Of a stretch of DNA of 64,000 nucleotides, positions 26,880 through 36,394 are shown piece after piece. The DNA comes from Streptomyces sp. CB01201 (GTDB lineage Bacteria; Actinomycetota; Actinomycetes; Streptomycetales; Streptomycetaceae). Below the pieces are notes generated by a model that worked only from the letters and a program-made list of their open reading frames with translations, ran no database searches and was not told the origin of the DNA. The position numbers and the translations under genes were made by a program. The stretch covers positions 56,479 to 120,478 of the forward strand of contig NZ_NNBJ01000016.1 in the NCBI RefSeq assembly GCF_002803085.1, in the 5' to 3' direction. Positions within the stretch are counted from its first letter, which is position 1. Each line of letters opens with the position of its first letter.

Positions 26880-27095
26880 CGGATTTCGCCCCACCCCACC
26901 CCTTCCCGCAACCCTCCGGGGGTGGGGAGACACCGGGTTCTGTTTCGCCTGCGGACCGTGCGGGGCTGGTCGCGCAGTTCCCCGCGCCCCTAAAGGCTCG
27001 GTGCTGGCCCGCATCGGCATCCTCAGCCCGTCCGGCGTTTGAGGACGAGCGCCGTTCAGGCGCGATCGGGGTCTGGGGCGGAGCCCCAGGGAGGG
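26880..27095 (+). repeat. Modular intergenic repeat, copy A3 (1 core + tail)
   Basis: Lies between the convergent deaminase and MFS genes. It has a single core at about 26971, then GGCTCGGTGCTGG, the GAGGACGAGCGCCGTTCAGG segment and a CTGGGGCGGAGCCCCAG hairpin ending by 27090. It is the shortest copy of the family in the window. Confidence 0.85.
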
Positions 27096-27099
27096 GGGC

Positions 27100-28410
27100 T
27101 CAGGACGCCAGTACCTTGCGGCGTCGCCTCGCCCGCGAGCGGATCGGGATCTCGGCCACTTCCTGCTCGGGCACGCCGATCTGCGGCAGCAGCGCCGCGG
27201 AGGCGGCCCCCCGCCCCGCGACCACCGCCGCGGGCATGCCGCCCCGCCGCCGGATGGACCCCGGCACCAGCGGCCGCCCGGACGTGTGCAGCGCCACCGC
27301 CGTCATCGGCGCCGCGATGAGCAGCAGCAGCGCGCACAGCACGAGCCCCATGCCCCGGTACCCGGCGTACTCCGAGAGCAGGCTCCCGGTGAGCGGCCCG
27401 CAGGCCACCCCGAGCGAGGACGCGGAGCCCGCGAGCACCGCCCAGCGTCCGCGCGGGTCGAGCGAGGCGGACAGGCCGATCAGATAGGACAGGACGACCG
27501 GGTAGAAGACGTTCCAGAGGATCTCGCCGGTCGCGAAGGACAGCAGTCCCCGTGCCGATGAACTCGCCACGATGCAGGCCGCGATGACCGCCGTACCCGC
27601 CCCGATCGGCACCGCCCGGCCGAGCCGCGCGCCGAGCGCACCCGCGCCGAGCACCCCGAGCAGTCCCGCGCCGAGCCCGGCCGCGAAGACCATGCCGACG
27701 GTGACCTCGGTCAGCCCGGCCTGGGTGAGGCCGATCCGTCCGCTCACGCCCCACAGCGCGTTCTGCGCGAGGGACCAGCACAGCATGGTCGCGGCCAGGA
27801 CCGTGCCGGAGCGGCGGTGGGGAAGCCGTACGCCCGCCGCGACCTGGACGGTCTCCACCTGCGGAGCCGAGCCGTAGGCGTCCGGGAGCCACCGGGTGGC
27901 GGGCCACACCAGCGCCGCCACGGCGGCGATGGAGGCCAGCGGGGTCGCGTGCCCGCCGCCGAGGTGAGGGATCGTCAGGTAGAGCACCCCGGCCGTCGCG
28001 GAGACGGAGAGCAGGCCGAGCGTGGAGGCCCGGTGGGGGTCGCGCTGGGCGGCGATGCCGGCCGCGGCGACGGCCGTGGCCGTGCCGGAGCCGAGCCCGC
28101 CGACCATCGCGCCCGCCACGACGAGCGGGACCAGGGTGGTCAGGGCGGCGGCGCCGTACCCGGTGACGGCCAGGACGAGGCCGTAGCGGGCGAGGCGGCG
28201 CGGCCCGTGCTGCTCCACTCTGGAGGCGAGGGTGAAACCGGCCGTGGCCGAGCTCAACAGGAGGGCGGAGCCGACCAGTCCGGCTTCGGCGGGGGAGAGT
28301 CCGAGGCCGGCCGAGAGCCGGCCGACGACGGTGGGGAGGAGGTAGGCGGCGAGGTAACCGGCGGTGAAGACGGCGACCAGCGGCCAGGCAGCACGAGGGC
28401 GTGCGGACAT
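27100..28410 (-). CDS. MFS transporter
   Basis: About 436 residues with roughly twelve hydrophobic helices, the first starting at PLVAVFTAGYLAAYLLPTVVG. A charged C-terminal tail ends in RSRARRRRKVLAS. It belongs to the major facilitator superfamily, but no substrate signature is visible. The ATG at 28410 is preferred over an open frame to 28494 because the N-terminal extension is not membrane-like. It is divergent from the glucarate-dehydratase-like gene, with 308 bases between them, so a role in sugar-acid transport or export is possible but unproven. Confidence 0.85.
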   Translation of the reverse strand: MSARPRAAWPLVAVFTAGYLAAYLLPTVVGRLSAGLGLSPAEAGLVGSALLLSSATAGFTLASRVEQHGPRRLARYGLVLAVTGYGAAALTTLVPLVVAGAMVGGLGSGTATAVAAAGIAAQRDPHRASTLGLLSVSATAGVLYLTIPHLGGGHATPLASIAAVAALVWPATRWLPDAYGSAPQVETVQVAAGVRLPHRRSGTVLAATMLCWSLAQNALWGVSGRIGLTQAGLTEVTVGMVFAAGLGAGLLGVLGAGALGARLGRAVPIGAGTAVIAACIVASSSARGLLSFATGEILWNVFYPVVLSYLIGLSASLDPRGRWAVLAGSASSLGVACGPLTGSLLSEYAGYRGMGLVLCALLLLIAAPMTAVALHTSGRPLVPGSIRRRGGMPAAVVAGRGAASAALLPQIGVPEQEVAEIPIRSRARRRRKVLAS

Positions 28411-28639
28411 GGGCGTTCCAAGGAACAGTGCCCGTGGGGCAGAGAGGTCAAAGAGGGGGGATGCGCCCGGTGTTGTACGGGAACGCGAGGCCAATTTGTA
28501 TCAAGCGTCCCGAGGGCACGAAAAGCCAGGACGGAGTGATCTGGGTCACGTTTCGTTTGGCCTGGGATTCGTCGGGTACAAGAGCGAATTTCGCGGAGGG
28601 GGAGGGGAGTTGGGGCCGGGCGGCGAGCGGGGGTGACCC

Positions 28640-28668
28640 TTGACGGTGATCGTTCACATATCTAGTCT
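28640..28668 (+). promoter_or_regulatory. Candidate promoter of the glucarate-dehydratase-like gene
   Basis: TTGACG (28640-28645) and TAGTCT (28663-28668) with a 17-base spacer form a good vegetative-type promoter 50 bases before the chosen start. The rest of the divergent gap 28411-28718 holds no gene. Confidence 0.6.
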
Positions 28669-28718
28669 CGATCTGCATTGATGGATGAGTGCATGGCCGG
28701 ACGGATGGACGGGACCCC

Positions 28719-30032
28719 ATGGATCGAGTTGCCTCCGAAGGTGCGCGGCGGATCGCCGAGGTGCGGCTCACCCCCGTCCTCGTCTGCGACCCTCCGCTCC
28801 TCAACGTCCAGGGCGTGCACCAGCCCTACACGCCCCGCCTGATCGTCGAGGTCGTCACGGACGAGGGGGTGACCGGGATCGGTGAGACGTGCGGCGACAC
28901 CAAGTACCTCGAACTGGCCCGCCCGTACGCCGGGGCGCTGGTCGGCCACGACCTAGCCGACCTCAATGGGCTGTTCACATGCATGGACGAGATCGAGGTC
29001 GACGGCTCCCGGATCGACGACTCGGTGGACGTCGGCGGACTGCGGGGCGTCCAGACCGCCGACAAGCTGCGCCTGTCCGTCGTCTCCGCCTTCGAGGTGG
29101 CCTGCCTGGACGCGCTGGGCAGGATCCACGGCGTACCCGTGCACACCCTGCTCGGCGGCAAGGTCCGCGACACCGTGGAGTACAGCGCGTACCTCTTCTA
29201 CCGCTGGGCCGAACACCCCGGCGGCGCGGGCGAGAAGGACTCCTGGGGCGCTGCGCTCGACCCCGCGGGGATCGTCGGCCAGGCCCGCCGTTTCGTGCGC
29301 GAGTACGGCTTCGGCTCCTTCAAGCTCAAGGGCGGTGTCTTCCCGCCCGGGCAGGAGGTCGCCGCGATCCGCGCCCTGGCCGCCGCCTTCCCCGGCCACC
29401 CGCTCCGGCTCGACCCCAACGGCGGCTGGACGCCGGCGACCGCGCTGCGGGTGGCCGCCGAACTCGCGGACGTACTCGAATACCTGGAGGACCCGGCGCC
29501 GGGCACGGCCGCGATGGCCGAGGTGTCCCGGGGCACCTCGGTGCCGCTCGCCACCAACATGTGCGTGACGACGTTCCCCGAGATCCGCGAGGCCTTCCTG
29601 AACGACGCGGTGCAGGTCGTCCTGTCCGACCACCACTACTGGGGCGGGTTGCGCAACACGCGTGAACTCGCCGCGATCTGCCGGGTGTTCGGGGTCGGCC
29701 TGTCCATGCACTCCAATACGCACCTGGGGATCAGCCTCGCCGCGATGACCCACGTCGCGGCGACCGTCCCCAACCTGGACCACGCCTGCGACAGCCACTA
29801 CCCGTGGCAGACGGAGGACGTGATCACCGTCCGGCACGTGTTCCGCGACGGACGCCTGACGGTGTCCGATGCCCCCGGCCTCGGCGTCGAGCTCGACCGC
29901 GCCGAACTGGCCCGGCTGCACCGCCGCTGGCTCGACGACGACGGCACCCTGCGCGACCGCGACGACGCGGCCGCGATGCGGCGCGCACCGGAGCACGCCG
30001 ACTGGACGGTCCCGGCGCTTCCGCGCTGGTAG
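28719..30032 (+). CDS. Glucarate dehydratase-like enolase-superfamily enzyme
   Basis: About 437 residues. The mandelate-racemase/glucarate-dehydratase signatures are the catalytic KxK in FKLKGGVF, metal ligands in LRLDPNGGW and LEDPAPG, and the His-Asp region SDHHYWGG with GLSMHSNTHLGIS. Glucarate dehydratase removes water from D-glucarate (or L-idarate) to give 5-keto-4-deoxyglucarate. ATG 28719 is chosen; an in-frame GTG at 28689 lies before it. No aldolase or semialdehyde dehydrogenase of the pathway is nearby, so the true substrate is uncertain. The PfkB kinase follows on the same strand. Confidence 0.85.
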   Translation: MDRVASEGARRIAEVRLTPVLVCDPPLLNVQGVHQPYTPRLIVEVVTDEGVTGIGETCGDTKYLELARPYAGALVGHDLADLNGLFTCMDEIEVDGSRIDDSVDVGGLRGVQTADKLRLSVVSAFEVACLDALGRIHGVPVHTLLGGKVRDTVEYSAYLFYRWAEHPGGAGEKDSWGAALDPAGIVGQARRFVREYGFGSFKLKGGVFPPGQEVAAIRALAAAFPGHPLRLDPNGGWTPATALRVAAELADVLEYLEDPAPGTAAMAEVSRGTSVPLATNMCVTTFPEIREAFLNDAVQVVLSDHHYWGGLRNTRELAAICRVFGVGLSMHSNTHLGISLAAMTHVAATVPNLDHACDSHYPWQTEDVITVRHVFRDGRLTVSDAPGLGVELDRAELARLHRRWLDDDGTLRDRDDAAAMRRAPEHADWTVPALPRW

Positions 30033-30106
30033 CGGCACCGCAACGGCCCCCCTCCGGCGCGCATCGGGCAGACTTGCCAGATCTGTACGCGAACGGAGAG
30101 CCCGCC

Positions 30107-31321
30107 GTGACGACACCAGACAGCAGAGAGCAGCCGTCCCACCCGCACCACGAGCCCCGGCTGCCCGGTCCCGGACACTCGTCCGAGCCCGAGCCCGCCG
30201 AGTGGAACCCGCACCGCCGTGCCCCGGGCGCCGAGCCGCGACGGTCCTCACGGGTCGACCCGCTCGACGGGCTGCGCGATCCGCGCGATCCGCCCTGCGA
30301 CGTGTTCCTCACCGGCACGGTCTTCCTCGACATCATCTTCACCGGGCTCGACTCGGCGCCGGTGCGCGGCACCGAGTCCTGGGCCCGCGGCATGGGGTCG
30401 AGCCCGGGGGGCGTCGCCAACATGGCCACCGCGCTCGCCCGCCTGGGCCTGCGCACCTCGCTGGCCGCGGCCTTCGGCGACGACCACTACGGCGAGTACT
30501 GCTGGGACGCGCTCGAACAGGGCGAGGGCATCGACCTGTCGCTCTCGCGGACCGTGTCCGGCTGGCACTCCCCGGTCACCGTCTCGATGGCGTACGAGGG
30601 CGAACGCACGATGGTCACCCACGGCCACGAGGCACCCCACGAACTGTCCGCACCCAACGGCCCGCCCCGGGCCCGCGCCGCCGTCGCATCCCTGGTGCCG
30701 GGCCGCCGCGAGGGCTGGATCGAGGACGCGGCGCGCTCCGGTGCGCGGATCTTCGCGGACGTCGGCTGGGACGACACCGGCCGCTGGGACCTCGCTGGGC
30801 TGCCCGAGCTCGAACACTGCGAGGCGTTCCTGCCCAACGCCGCCGAGGCGATGCGCTACACCCGCACCGACTGCCCCCGGGCGGCGGCCCGCGCGCTGGC
30901 CGAGAAGGTGCCGCTCGCGGTGGTGACGCTGGGCTCGGAGGGGGCGTACGCGGTGGACGGCGCGACGGGGGAGACGGCGGACGTCCCGGCCATCGAGGTC
31001 GAGGCCCTCGACCCGACCGGCGCCGGCGACGTCTTCGTGGCCGGCTTCGTCACCGGCACCCTGGCGGGCTGGCCGCTCGCCGACCGCCTCGCCTTCGCGG
31101 GGCTGACGGCGGCCCTCTCGGTCCAGGAGTTCGGGGGATCGCTCTCGGCGCCGGGCTGGGCGGAGGTGGCGAGCTGGTGGGAGCGGGTACGGACGCTGCC
31201 CGACCAGGACCCCGAGGCGCTGCGCCGCTACGCCTTCCTCTCCGCCCTCCTCCCCGGCGCGGCCCGCACCTGGCCCCTGCGCCGGGCCCTCCCCACCCTG
31301 GGCTTCCGCCACCCGGCGTAA
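30107..31321 (+). CDS. PfkB-family sugar kinase
   Basis: 404 residues. The ribokinase/PfkB C-terminal signature DPTGAGDVFVAGF contains the catalytic Asp and anion hole, and the N-terminal GSSPGGVANMATALARLG is the substrate-binding signature. An N-terminal extension of about 65 residues, rich in Pro, His and Glu, precedes the kinase fold and is probably disordered. The GTG start follows GGAGAG. It is co-oriented with the dehydratase-like gene, 74 bases downstream. The substrate (a sugar or nucleoside) is unknown; a kinase acting on a sugar-acid derivative would fit but is not shown. Confidence 0.87.
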   Translation: MTTPDSREQPSHPHHEPRLPGPGHSSEPEPAEWNPHRRAPGAEPRRSSRVDPLDGLRDPRDPPCDVFLTGTVFLDIIFTGLDSAPVRGTESWARGMGSSPGGVANMATALARLGLRTSLAAAFGDDHYGEYCWDALEQGEGIDLSLSRTVSGWHSPVTVSMAYEGERTMVTHGHEAPHELSAPNGPPRARAAVASLVPGRREGWIEDAARSGARIFADVGWDDTGRWDLAGLPELEHCEAFLPNAAEAMRYTRTDCPRAAARALAEKVPLAVVTLGSEGAYAVDGATGETADVPAIEVEALDPTGAGDVFVAGFVTGTLAGWPLADRLAFAGLTAALSVQEFGGSLSAPGWAEVASWWERVRTLPDQDPEALRRYAFLSALLPGAARTWPLRRALPTLGFRHPA

Positions 31322-31551
31322 CGCCCCTTGGCCCGGGCGGGCCCGCCGGGGCCGGGGCCGGCCTGCTGCCCGCCCACGCGCGGGGCCCCGGGCCGCGGCC
31401 CGCCCCGGGCCTCGGCGAGGCCCCCCGAACCACGCGAGGTGGGAAAACCTCTCGGCGCGCCGCACGGCAAGTCGTACGCTTGGTATCCCAGAGGCTCTCG
31501 AACAGCGAGGACCCTGCAACGGGAGGTATGTGCAGGCCCCAGAGCCGGCCC

Positions 31552-32613
31552 ATGACTCAGACACCCACACAACCGCAGGCGCACGCCCAGATCACCATTC
31601 CGGCCAAGCACCCCATGGTGACCGTCCTGGGTTCGAGCGACTCCCTGCTGCGCGTGATCGAGAAGGCCTTCCCGTCGGCCGACATCCACGTACGGGGCAA
31701 TGTGATCAGCGCCGTGGGGGACGCGACGGAAGTCGCCCTCATCCAGCGACTGTTCGACGAGATGATGCTGGTGCTCCGCACCGGGCAGTCGATGACGGAG
31801 GACGCAGTGGAACGCTCGATCGCCATGCTCCGTGCGAGCGGCAACGGCAACGGCAGGGCGAACGGCAGCCCGGCCGACGGAAACGGGCACGGCGAGACGC
31901 CTGCCGAGGTGCTCACGCAGAACATCCTCTCCAGCCGCGGCCGCACCATCCGCCCCAAGACCCTCAACCAGAAGCGGTACGTCGACGCGATCGACAAGCA
32001 CACGATCGTCTTCGGCATCGGCCCCGCCGGTACCGGAAAGACCTACCTCGCCATGGCCAAGGCGGTCCAGGCACTCCAGTCCAAGCAGGTCACCCGGATC
32101 ATCCTGACCCGGCCCGCGGTGGAGGCCGGCGAGCGCCTCGGCTTCCTGCCCGGCACGCTCTACGAGAAGATCGACCCGTACTTGCGCCCGCTGTACGACG
32201 CCCTGCACGACATGCTCGACCCGGACTCGATCCCGCGCCTGATGGCGGCCGGCACGATCGAGGTCGCCCCGCTGGCGTACATGCGCGGCCGCACGCTCAA
32301 CGACGCGTTCATCATCCTCGACGAGGCGCAGAACACCAGCGCCGAGCAGATGAAGATGTTCCTCACCAGGCTCGGCTTCGACTCGAAGATCGTCATCACC
32401 GGTGACGTCACCCAGGTCGACCTGCCGAACGGCACGAAGAGCGGTCTGCGCCAGGTCCAGGACATCCTGGACGGCGTCGACGACGTGCACTTCTCCCGGC
32501 TCACCTCGCAGGATGTCGTACGGCACAAGCTCGTCGGCCGTATCGTCGACGCGTACGAGCAGTACGACAGCCGCCAGGACCAGGAAGGTCGCGGCGGCCG
32601 AAACGGGAAGTAG
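31552..32613 (+). CDS. phoH: PhoH-family ATPase
   Basis: 353 residues. An N-terminal KH-like segment and a Gly/Asn-rich linker (GNGNGRANGSPADGNGHG) lead to the PhoH ATPase core: Walker A GPAGTGKTY near residue 157, TRPAVEAGERLGFLPG, Walker B FIILDEAQN and the sensor VITGDVTQVDLP. PhoH-like ATPases often neighbour ybeY and era and are linked to RNA metabolism. ATG 31552 is preferred. An in-frame ATG at 31528 sits one base after GGGAGG, too close for that site to serve it. The start of this operon (phoH, ybeY, hemolysin-like, MmcQ) is here. Confidence 0.93.
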   Translation: MTQTPTQPQAHAQITIPAKHPMVTVLGSSDSLLRVIEKAFPSADIHVRGNVISAVGDATEVALIQRLFDEMMLVLRTGQSMTEDAVERSIAMLRASGNGNGRANGSPADGNGHGETPAEVLTQNILSSRGRTIRPKTLNQKRYVDAIDKHTIVFGIGPAGTGKTYLAMAKAVQALQSKQVTRIILTRPAVEAGERLGFLPGTLYEKIDPYLRPLYDALHDMLDPDSIPRLMAAGTIEVAPLAYMRGRTLNDAFIILDEAQNTSAEQMKMFLTRLGFDSKIVITGDVTQVDLPNGTKSGLRQVQDILDGVDDVHFSRLTSQDVVRHKLVGRIVDAYEQYDSRQDQEGRGGRNGK

Positions 32614-32626
32614 AGCAGAGCGCACC

Positions 32627-33124
32627 ATGTCGATCGACGTCAACAACGAGTCCGGAACCGAGGTCGACGAGCAGGCGATCCTCGACATCGCCCGCTACGC
32701 GCTCACGCGGATGCGGATCCACCCGCTCTCCGAACTGTCGGTGATCGTCGTGGACGCCGAGGCCATGGAGCAGCTGCACATCCAGTGGATGGACCTGCCG
32801 GGCCCCACCGATGTCATGTCCTTCCCGATGGACGAGCTGCGCCCGCCGTCGAAGGACGACGAGGAGCCCCCGCAGGGGCTCCTCGGTGACATCGTGCTGT
32901 GCCCCGAGGTCGCCAAGAAGCAGGGCGAGGACGCCGAGACGCAGCACTCCATGGACGAGGAGCTCCAGCTCCTCACCGTCCACGGCGTGCTGCACCTGCT
33001 CGGCTACGACCACGAGGAGCCGGACGAGAAGGCCGAGATGTTCGGCCTCCAGGCGGCCATCGTGGACGGCTGGCGGGCGGAGAAGGGCCTGACCGGTCCC
33101 TCCCCGGCGCCGACCGTCTCATGA
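32627..33124 (+). CDS. ybeY: rRNA maturation endoribonuclease YbeY
   Basis: 165 residues. The metal-binding motif HGVLHLLGYDHEE (H3xH5xH) near residue 120 is the family hallmark, with the preceding MDLPGPTDVMSFPMDE region. YbeY acts in 16S rRNA 3'-end maturation and ribosome quality control. It starts 13 bases after phoH. Its stop overlaps the next start (ATGA at 33121-33124), so the genes are coupled. Confidence 0.95.
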   Translation: MSIDVNNESGTEVDEQAILDIARYALTRMRIHPLSELSVIVVDAEAMEQLHIQWMDLPGPTDVMSFPMDELRPPSKDDEEPPQGLLGDIVLCPEVAKKQGEDAETQHSMDEELQLLTVHGVLHLLGYDHEEPDEKAEMFGLQAAIVDGWRAEKGLTGPSPAPTVS

Positions 33125-34419
33125 CCGGTCAGCTGATCGCGGGCGCCGTCGCCCTGGTCGTCGTGGCCTGGCTCGCCGCCTGCGCCGAGGCCGGCCTCGC
33201 CCGCATCTCCTCCTTCCGCGCGGCCGAAGCGGTCCGCACCGGCCGGCGCGGCAGCGCCAAGCTCGCCCAGATCGCCTCCGACCCCACGCGCTACCTCAAC
33301 GTCGCCCTGCTCGTGCGGGTCGCCTGCGAGATGGCCGCCGGGGTCCTCGTCACGTATGTGTGCCTGGAGGAGTTCGGCGAGACATGGGCCGCGCTGCTCG
33401 TGGCCATCGCCGTGATGGTCCTCGTCAGTTACGTCGCCGTCGGCGTCTCGCCCCGCACCATCGGCCGCCAGCACCCCCTGAACACCGCGACGGCTGCCGC
33501 GTACGTGCTGCTGCCGCTGGCCAGGGTCATGGGGCCGATCCCGCAGCTCCTGATCCTCCTGGGCAACGCGCTGACCCCCGGAAAGGGCTTCCGCAAGGGC
33601 CCGTTCGCCTCCGAGGCCGAGCTGCGGGCGATGGTCGACCTCGCCGAGGCGGAGTCCTTGATCGAGGACGACGAGCGCCGCATGGTGCACTCCGTGTTCG
33701 AGCTGGGCGACACCCTGGTGCGCGAGGTCATGGTGCCGCGCACCGACCTCGTCTGCATCGAGCGCTACAAGACGATCCGCCAGGCCCTCACCCTCGCCCT
33801 GCGCTCCGGCTTCTCACGCATCCCGGTGACCGGCGAGAACGAGGACGACATCGTCGGGATCGTCTACCTGAAGGACCTCGTCCGCAAGACGCACATCAAC
33901 CGGGACTCCGAGGCCGACCTGGTCTCGACCGCGATGCGCCCCGCCGCCTTCGTGCCCGACACCAAGAACGCGGGCGACCTGTTGCGCGAGATGCAGCAGC
34001 AGCGCAGCCATGTCGCCGTCGTCATCGACGAGTACGGCGGCACCGCCGGCATCGTCACCATCGAGGACATCCTGGAAGAGATCGTCGGCGAGATCACCGA
34101 CGAGTACGACCGCGAACTGCCGCCCGTCACCGAGCTGGCGGACGGCTGCTTCCGGGTCACCGCCCGGCTCGACATCGGCGACCTGGGCGAGCTGTTCGGC
34201 TTCGACGAGTTCGACGACGAGGACGTGGAGACCGTCGGCGGGCTGCTGGCCAAGTCGCTCGGCCGGGTGCCGATCGCCGGGGCCACGGCCGTGGTGGAAC
34301 TGCCCGACGCGCGCAGGCTGCGGCTCACGGCCGAGTCCCCGGCCGGCCGCCGCAACAAGATCGTCACCGTGCTCGTGGAGCCGACCAAGGACGAGGACGA
34401 CCAGGAGGACGTGGCGTGA
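33121..34419 (+). CDS. Hemolysin-like CNNM/CorC-family membrane protein (DUF21-CBS)
   Basis: 432 residues. An N-terminal DUF21 membrane domain with four helices (first LIAGAVALVVVAWLAACAEAG) is followed by a CBS pair (VMVPRTDLVCIE to DLVRKT; then EYGGTAGIVTIEDILEEIVGEI) and a C-terminal CorC_HlyC domain with a DEFDDEDVETVGGLL tail. Members of this family are linked to magnesium or cobalt efflux; 'hemolysin' is a historic label. It overlaps both neighbouring genes by four bases, which makes it the centre of a translationally coupled operon with ybeY and the MmcQ gene. Confidence 0.92.
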   Translation: MTGQLIAGAVALVVVAWLAACAEAGLARISSFRAAEAVRTGRRGSAKLAQIASDPTRYLNVALLVRVACEMAAGVLVTYVCLEEFGETWAALLVAIAVMVLVSYVAVGVSPRTIGRQHPLNTATAAAYVLLPLARVMGPIPQLLILLGNALTPGKGFRKGPFASEAELRAMVDLAEAESLIEDDERRMVHSVFELGDTLVREVMVPRTDLVCIERYKTIRQALTLALRSGFSRIPVTGENEDDIVGIVYLKDLVRKTHINRDSEADLVSTAMRPAAFVPDTKNAGDLLREMQQQRSHVAVVIDEYGGTAGIVTIEDILEEIVGEITDEYDRELPPVTELADGCFRVTARLDIGDLGELFGFDEFDDEDVETVGGLLAKSLGRVPIAGATAVVELPDARRLRLTAESPAGRRNKIVTVLVEPTKDEDDQEDVA

Positions 34420-34769
34420 CACCGAAGCAACTGCGGGCGTTCTGCCTGGAGTTCAACGCCGTGACGGAGGAGTTCCCGTTCAACCCGGAGACCTCCGTCT
34501 TCAAGGTGCTCGGCAAGATCTTCGCGCTCACCTCCCTCGACGGGAAGCCGCTCACGGTCAACCTCAAGTGCGACCCGGAGGAGGCGGTCAGGCTCCGCGA
34601 GGAGCACCCTGCGATCGTGCCCGGCTACCACATGAACAAGCGGCACTGGAACACCGTGAACGTGGCCGAGCTCCCGGACCGGCTGGTCCGGGAGCTCATC
34701 GAGGACTCGTACGACCTGGTGGTGGCCGGCCTGCCGAAGGCCGAACGCCTCCGGCTCGACCGGGCCTGA
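34416..34769 (+). CDS. MmcQ/YjbR-family small protein
   Basis: 117 residues matching the MmcQ/YjbR (CyaY-like DNA-binding) fold: a short helix LRAFCLEFNAVTEEFPF, then SVFKVLGKIFALTS, VNLKCDPEEAVRLREEHP and the conserved GYHMNKRHWNTV. Its molecular role is not established. The GTG start follows GGAGGA and overlaps the previous stop. It is the last gene of the phoH operon, followed by three imperfect copies of a 15-bp unit (CCTGAGACCAACGGG) at 34766-34810. Confidence 0.88.
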   Translation: MTPKQLRAFCLEFNAVTEEFPFNPETSVFKVLGKIFALTSLDGKPLTVNLKCDPEEAVRLREEHPAIVPGYHMNKRHWNTVNVAELPDRLVRELIEDSYDLVVAGLPKAERLRLDRA

Positions 34770-34841
34770 GACCAACGGGCCTGAGGCCAGCGGGCCTGAG
34801 ACCAACGGGCCGGAGCGGACGCGGTCCGGCCGCCGGGGGCA

Positions 34842-36305
34842 CTAGGCCTTCCCGCGGCCCGGGCCGCGACCGAGGCCGACGGCGATCAGGGCGGCCGCCG
34901 CGACCACGACAGCCGCGTCGATCGCGAGGACCGTACGCACCCCGTCGAACAGCGAGCCCTGCGTGGTGGCGAGTACGCCGAGCAGCGGGATGCCGACCGT
35001 CAGGCCGACCTGCTGGGTGGTGGTGACGAGGCCGGTGGCAAGACCCTGCTCCTCGTTCGGCACCCCGCTGGTCACGGTCACGCCGTACGAGATGATCGCG
35101 CCGAGGTGGCACATGCTGGCCAGCGAGACGGCGACGGTGGCGAGCAGGGCGCCCGAGTGGGTGCCGAGCCCCAACAGGGCTGCCACGAAGGCGCCTTGGC
35201 CGAGCAGCGAGGCCGCGAGGACCCGCCGCGAGCCGAAACGGCCGATCAGCCGGGCCGCGTACGTGCCGGCGACGGCCGACGCCAGGCCCTGGATCCCGAA
35301 GACCAGGCCGGTCTCGAAGGACGAGAGGCCGAGGGTCTCCTGGAGGTAGAGGGTCAGCACGAAGACGACCGTCGACATCATCGAGAAGGTCACCAGACCG
35401 CCCAGGTTGCCCCAGGCCACCGTGCGGCGCTTGAGCATCGGCAGCGAGACCAGCGGCGCCGACGCCCTCGACTCGACGACCACGAACGCGGCGAGCAGGG
35501 CGATGCCGACGAGCAGGATGCCCCACACGTCCACGCCGCCGAAGCCGCGCTGGGCCGCCGTCGACAGGGCGTAGATCACCGCGAGCAGCCCACCGGTGAC
35601 GGTCACGGCACCGGGCACGTCCAGGCGCGGCCGCTCGGGGGTGCGGGACTCCGGCAGCAGCCCGGGTGCCAGGGCCAGGACGACCACCGCGAAGGCCACC
35701 AGCAGACCCATCGTCGAGCGCCAGCCGAGCGTGTCCGTCATGACACCGCCCAGCACCATGCCGACGGTGAAGCCCAGCGAGAGCAGCGTGCCGGAGATGC
35801 CGAGCGCCTTGTCGCGCAGCGGGCCCTCGGGGAACGTCGTGGTCAGCAGGGACATGCCGGTCGGCACGATGACGGCCGCGCCGAGGCCTTGCAGAGCGCG
35901 CCCGGTCAGGAAGGACGCCGGGTCCCAGGCCAGGGTGGCGAGCAGCGAGGCCGCGCCGAACAGGGCGAGGCCGGTCAGGAACAGCTTCTTGCGGCCGAAG
36001 AGATCGGCGATACGGCCGAACAGGAGCAGGAAGCCGCCCGAGGGCAGCGCGAACGCCGTGACCGCCCATTGCAGGGCCGACTGGCCGAGCCCCAGGTCCC
36101 TGCCGAGCGCGGGCAGCGCCACGTTCAGTACGGAGAAGTCGAGCGCCACCATGAACTGGGCGGCGCAGAGCACGAAGAGGACCAGCTTGGCCCGTCCGCT
36201 GAGCCGGGCTTCCGCAGCGGAACCGGCTGCGGAGTCTCCGCGCGGGCCGGGAGTGGGGGCCGCCGTCCCGGGGCCGGTGGTTGTCGTCGTTGTATCGATC
36301 GCCAT
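34842..36305 (-). CDS. MFS efflux transporter (DHA2/EmrB-QacA type)
   Basis: 487 residues with about fourteen hydrophobic helices from LVLFVLCAAQFMVALDFSVLNVALPALG. The motif DLFGRKKLF between helices 2 and 3 is the MFS signature, and the antiporter motif C region (GLGAAVIVPTGMSLLTTTF) is visible. Members export drugs or small molecules with proton exchange. Start 36305 is chosen for MAIDTTTTTTG; an upstream open frame to 36404 overlaps the regulator. A regulator of the XRE family is divergent with 89 bases between starts, so it probably controls this exporter. Confidence 0.9.
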   Translation of the reverse strand: MAIDTTTTTTGPGTAAPTPGPRGDSAAGSAAEARLSGRAKLVLFVLCAAQFMVALDFSVLNVALPALGRDLGLGQSALQWAVTAFALPSGGFLLLFGRIADLFGRKKLFLTGLALFGAASLLATLAWDPASFLTGRALQGLGAAVIVPTGMSLLTTTFPEGPLRDKALGISGTLLSLGFTVGMVLGGVMTDTLGWRSTMGLLVAFAVVVLALAPGLLPESRTPERPRLDVPGAVTVTGGLLAVIYALSTAAQRGFGGVDVWGILLVGIALLAAFVVVESRASAPLVSLPMLKRRTVAWGNLGGLVTFSMMSTVVFVLTLYLQETLGLSSFETGLVFGIQGLASAVAGTYAARLIGRFGSRRVLAASLLGQGAFVAALLGLGTHSGALLATVAVSLASMCHLGAIISYGVTVTSGVPNEEQGLATGLVTTTQQVGLTVGIPLLGVLATTQGSLFDGVRTVLAIDAAVVVAAAALIAVGLGRGPGRGKA

Positions 36306-36394
36306 GGCCCTACCCTCGCGGTCCGGGAATGGCCGTGGAGAGTGGGAACTTATCCTGTTGCTGGCACCACCAGGCAGCCGACAGGGGGATTCTC

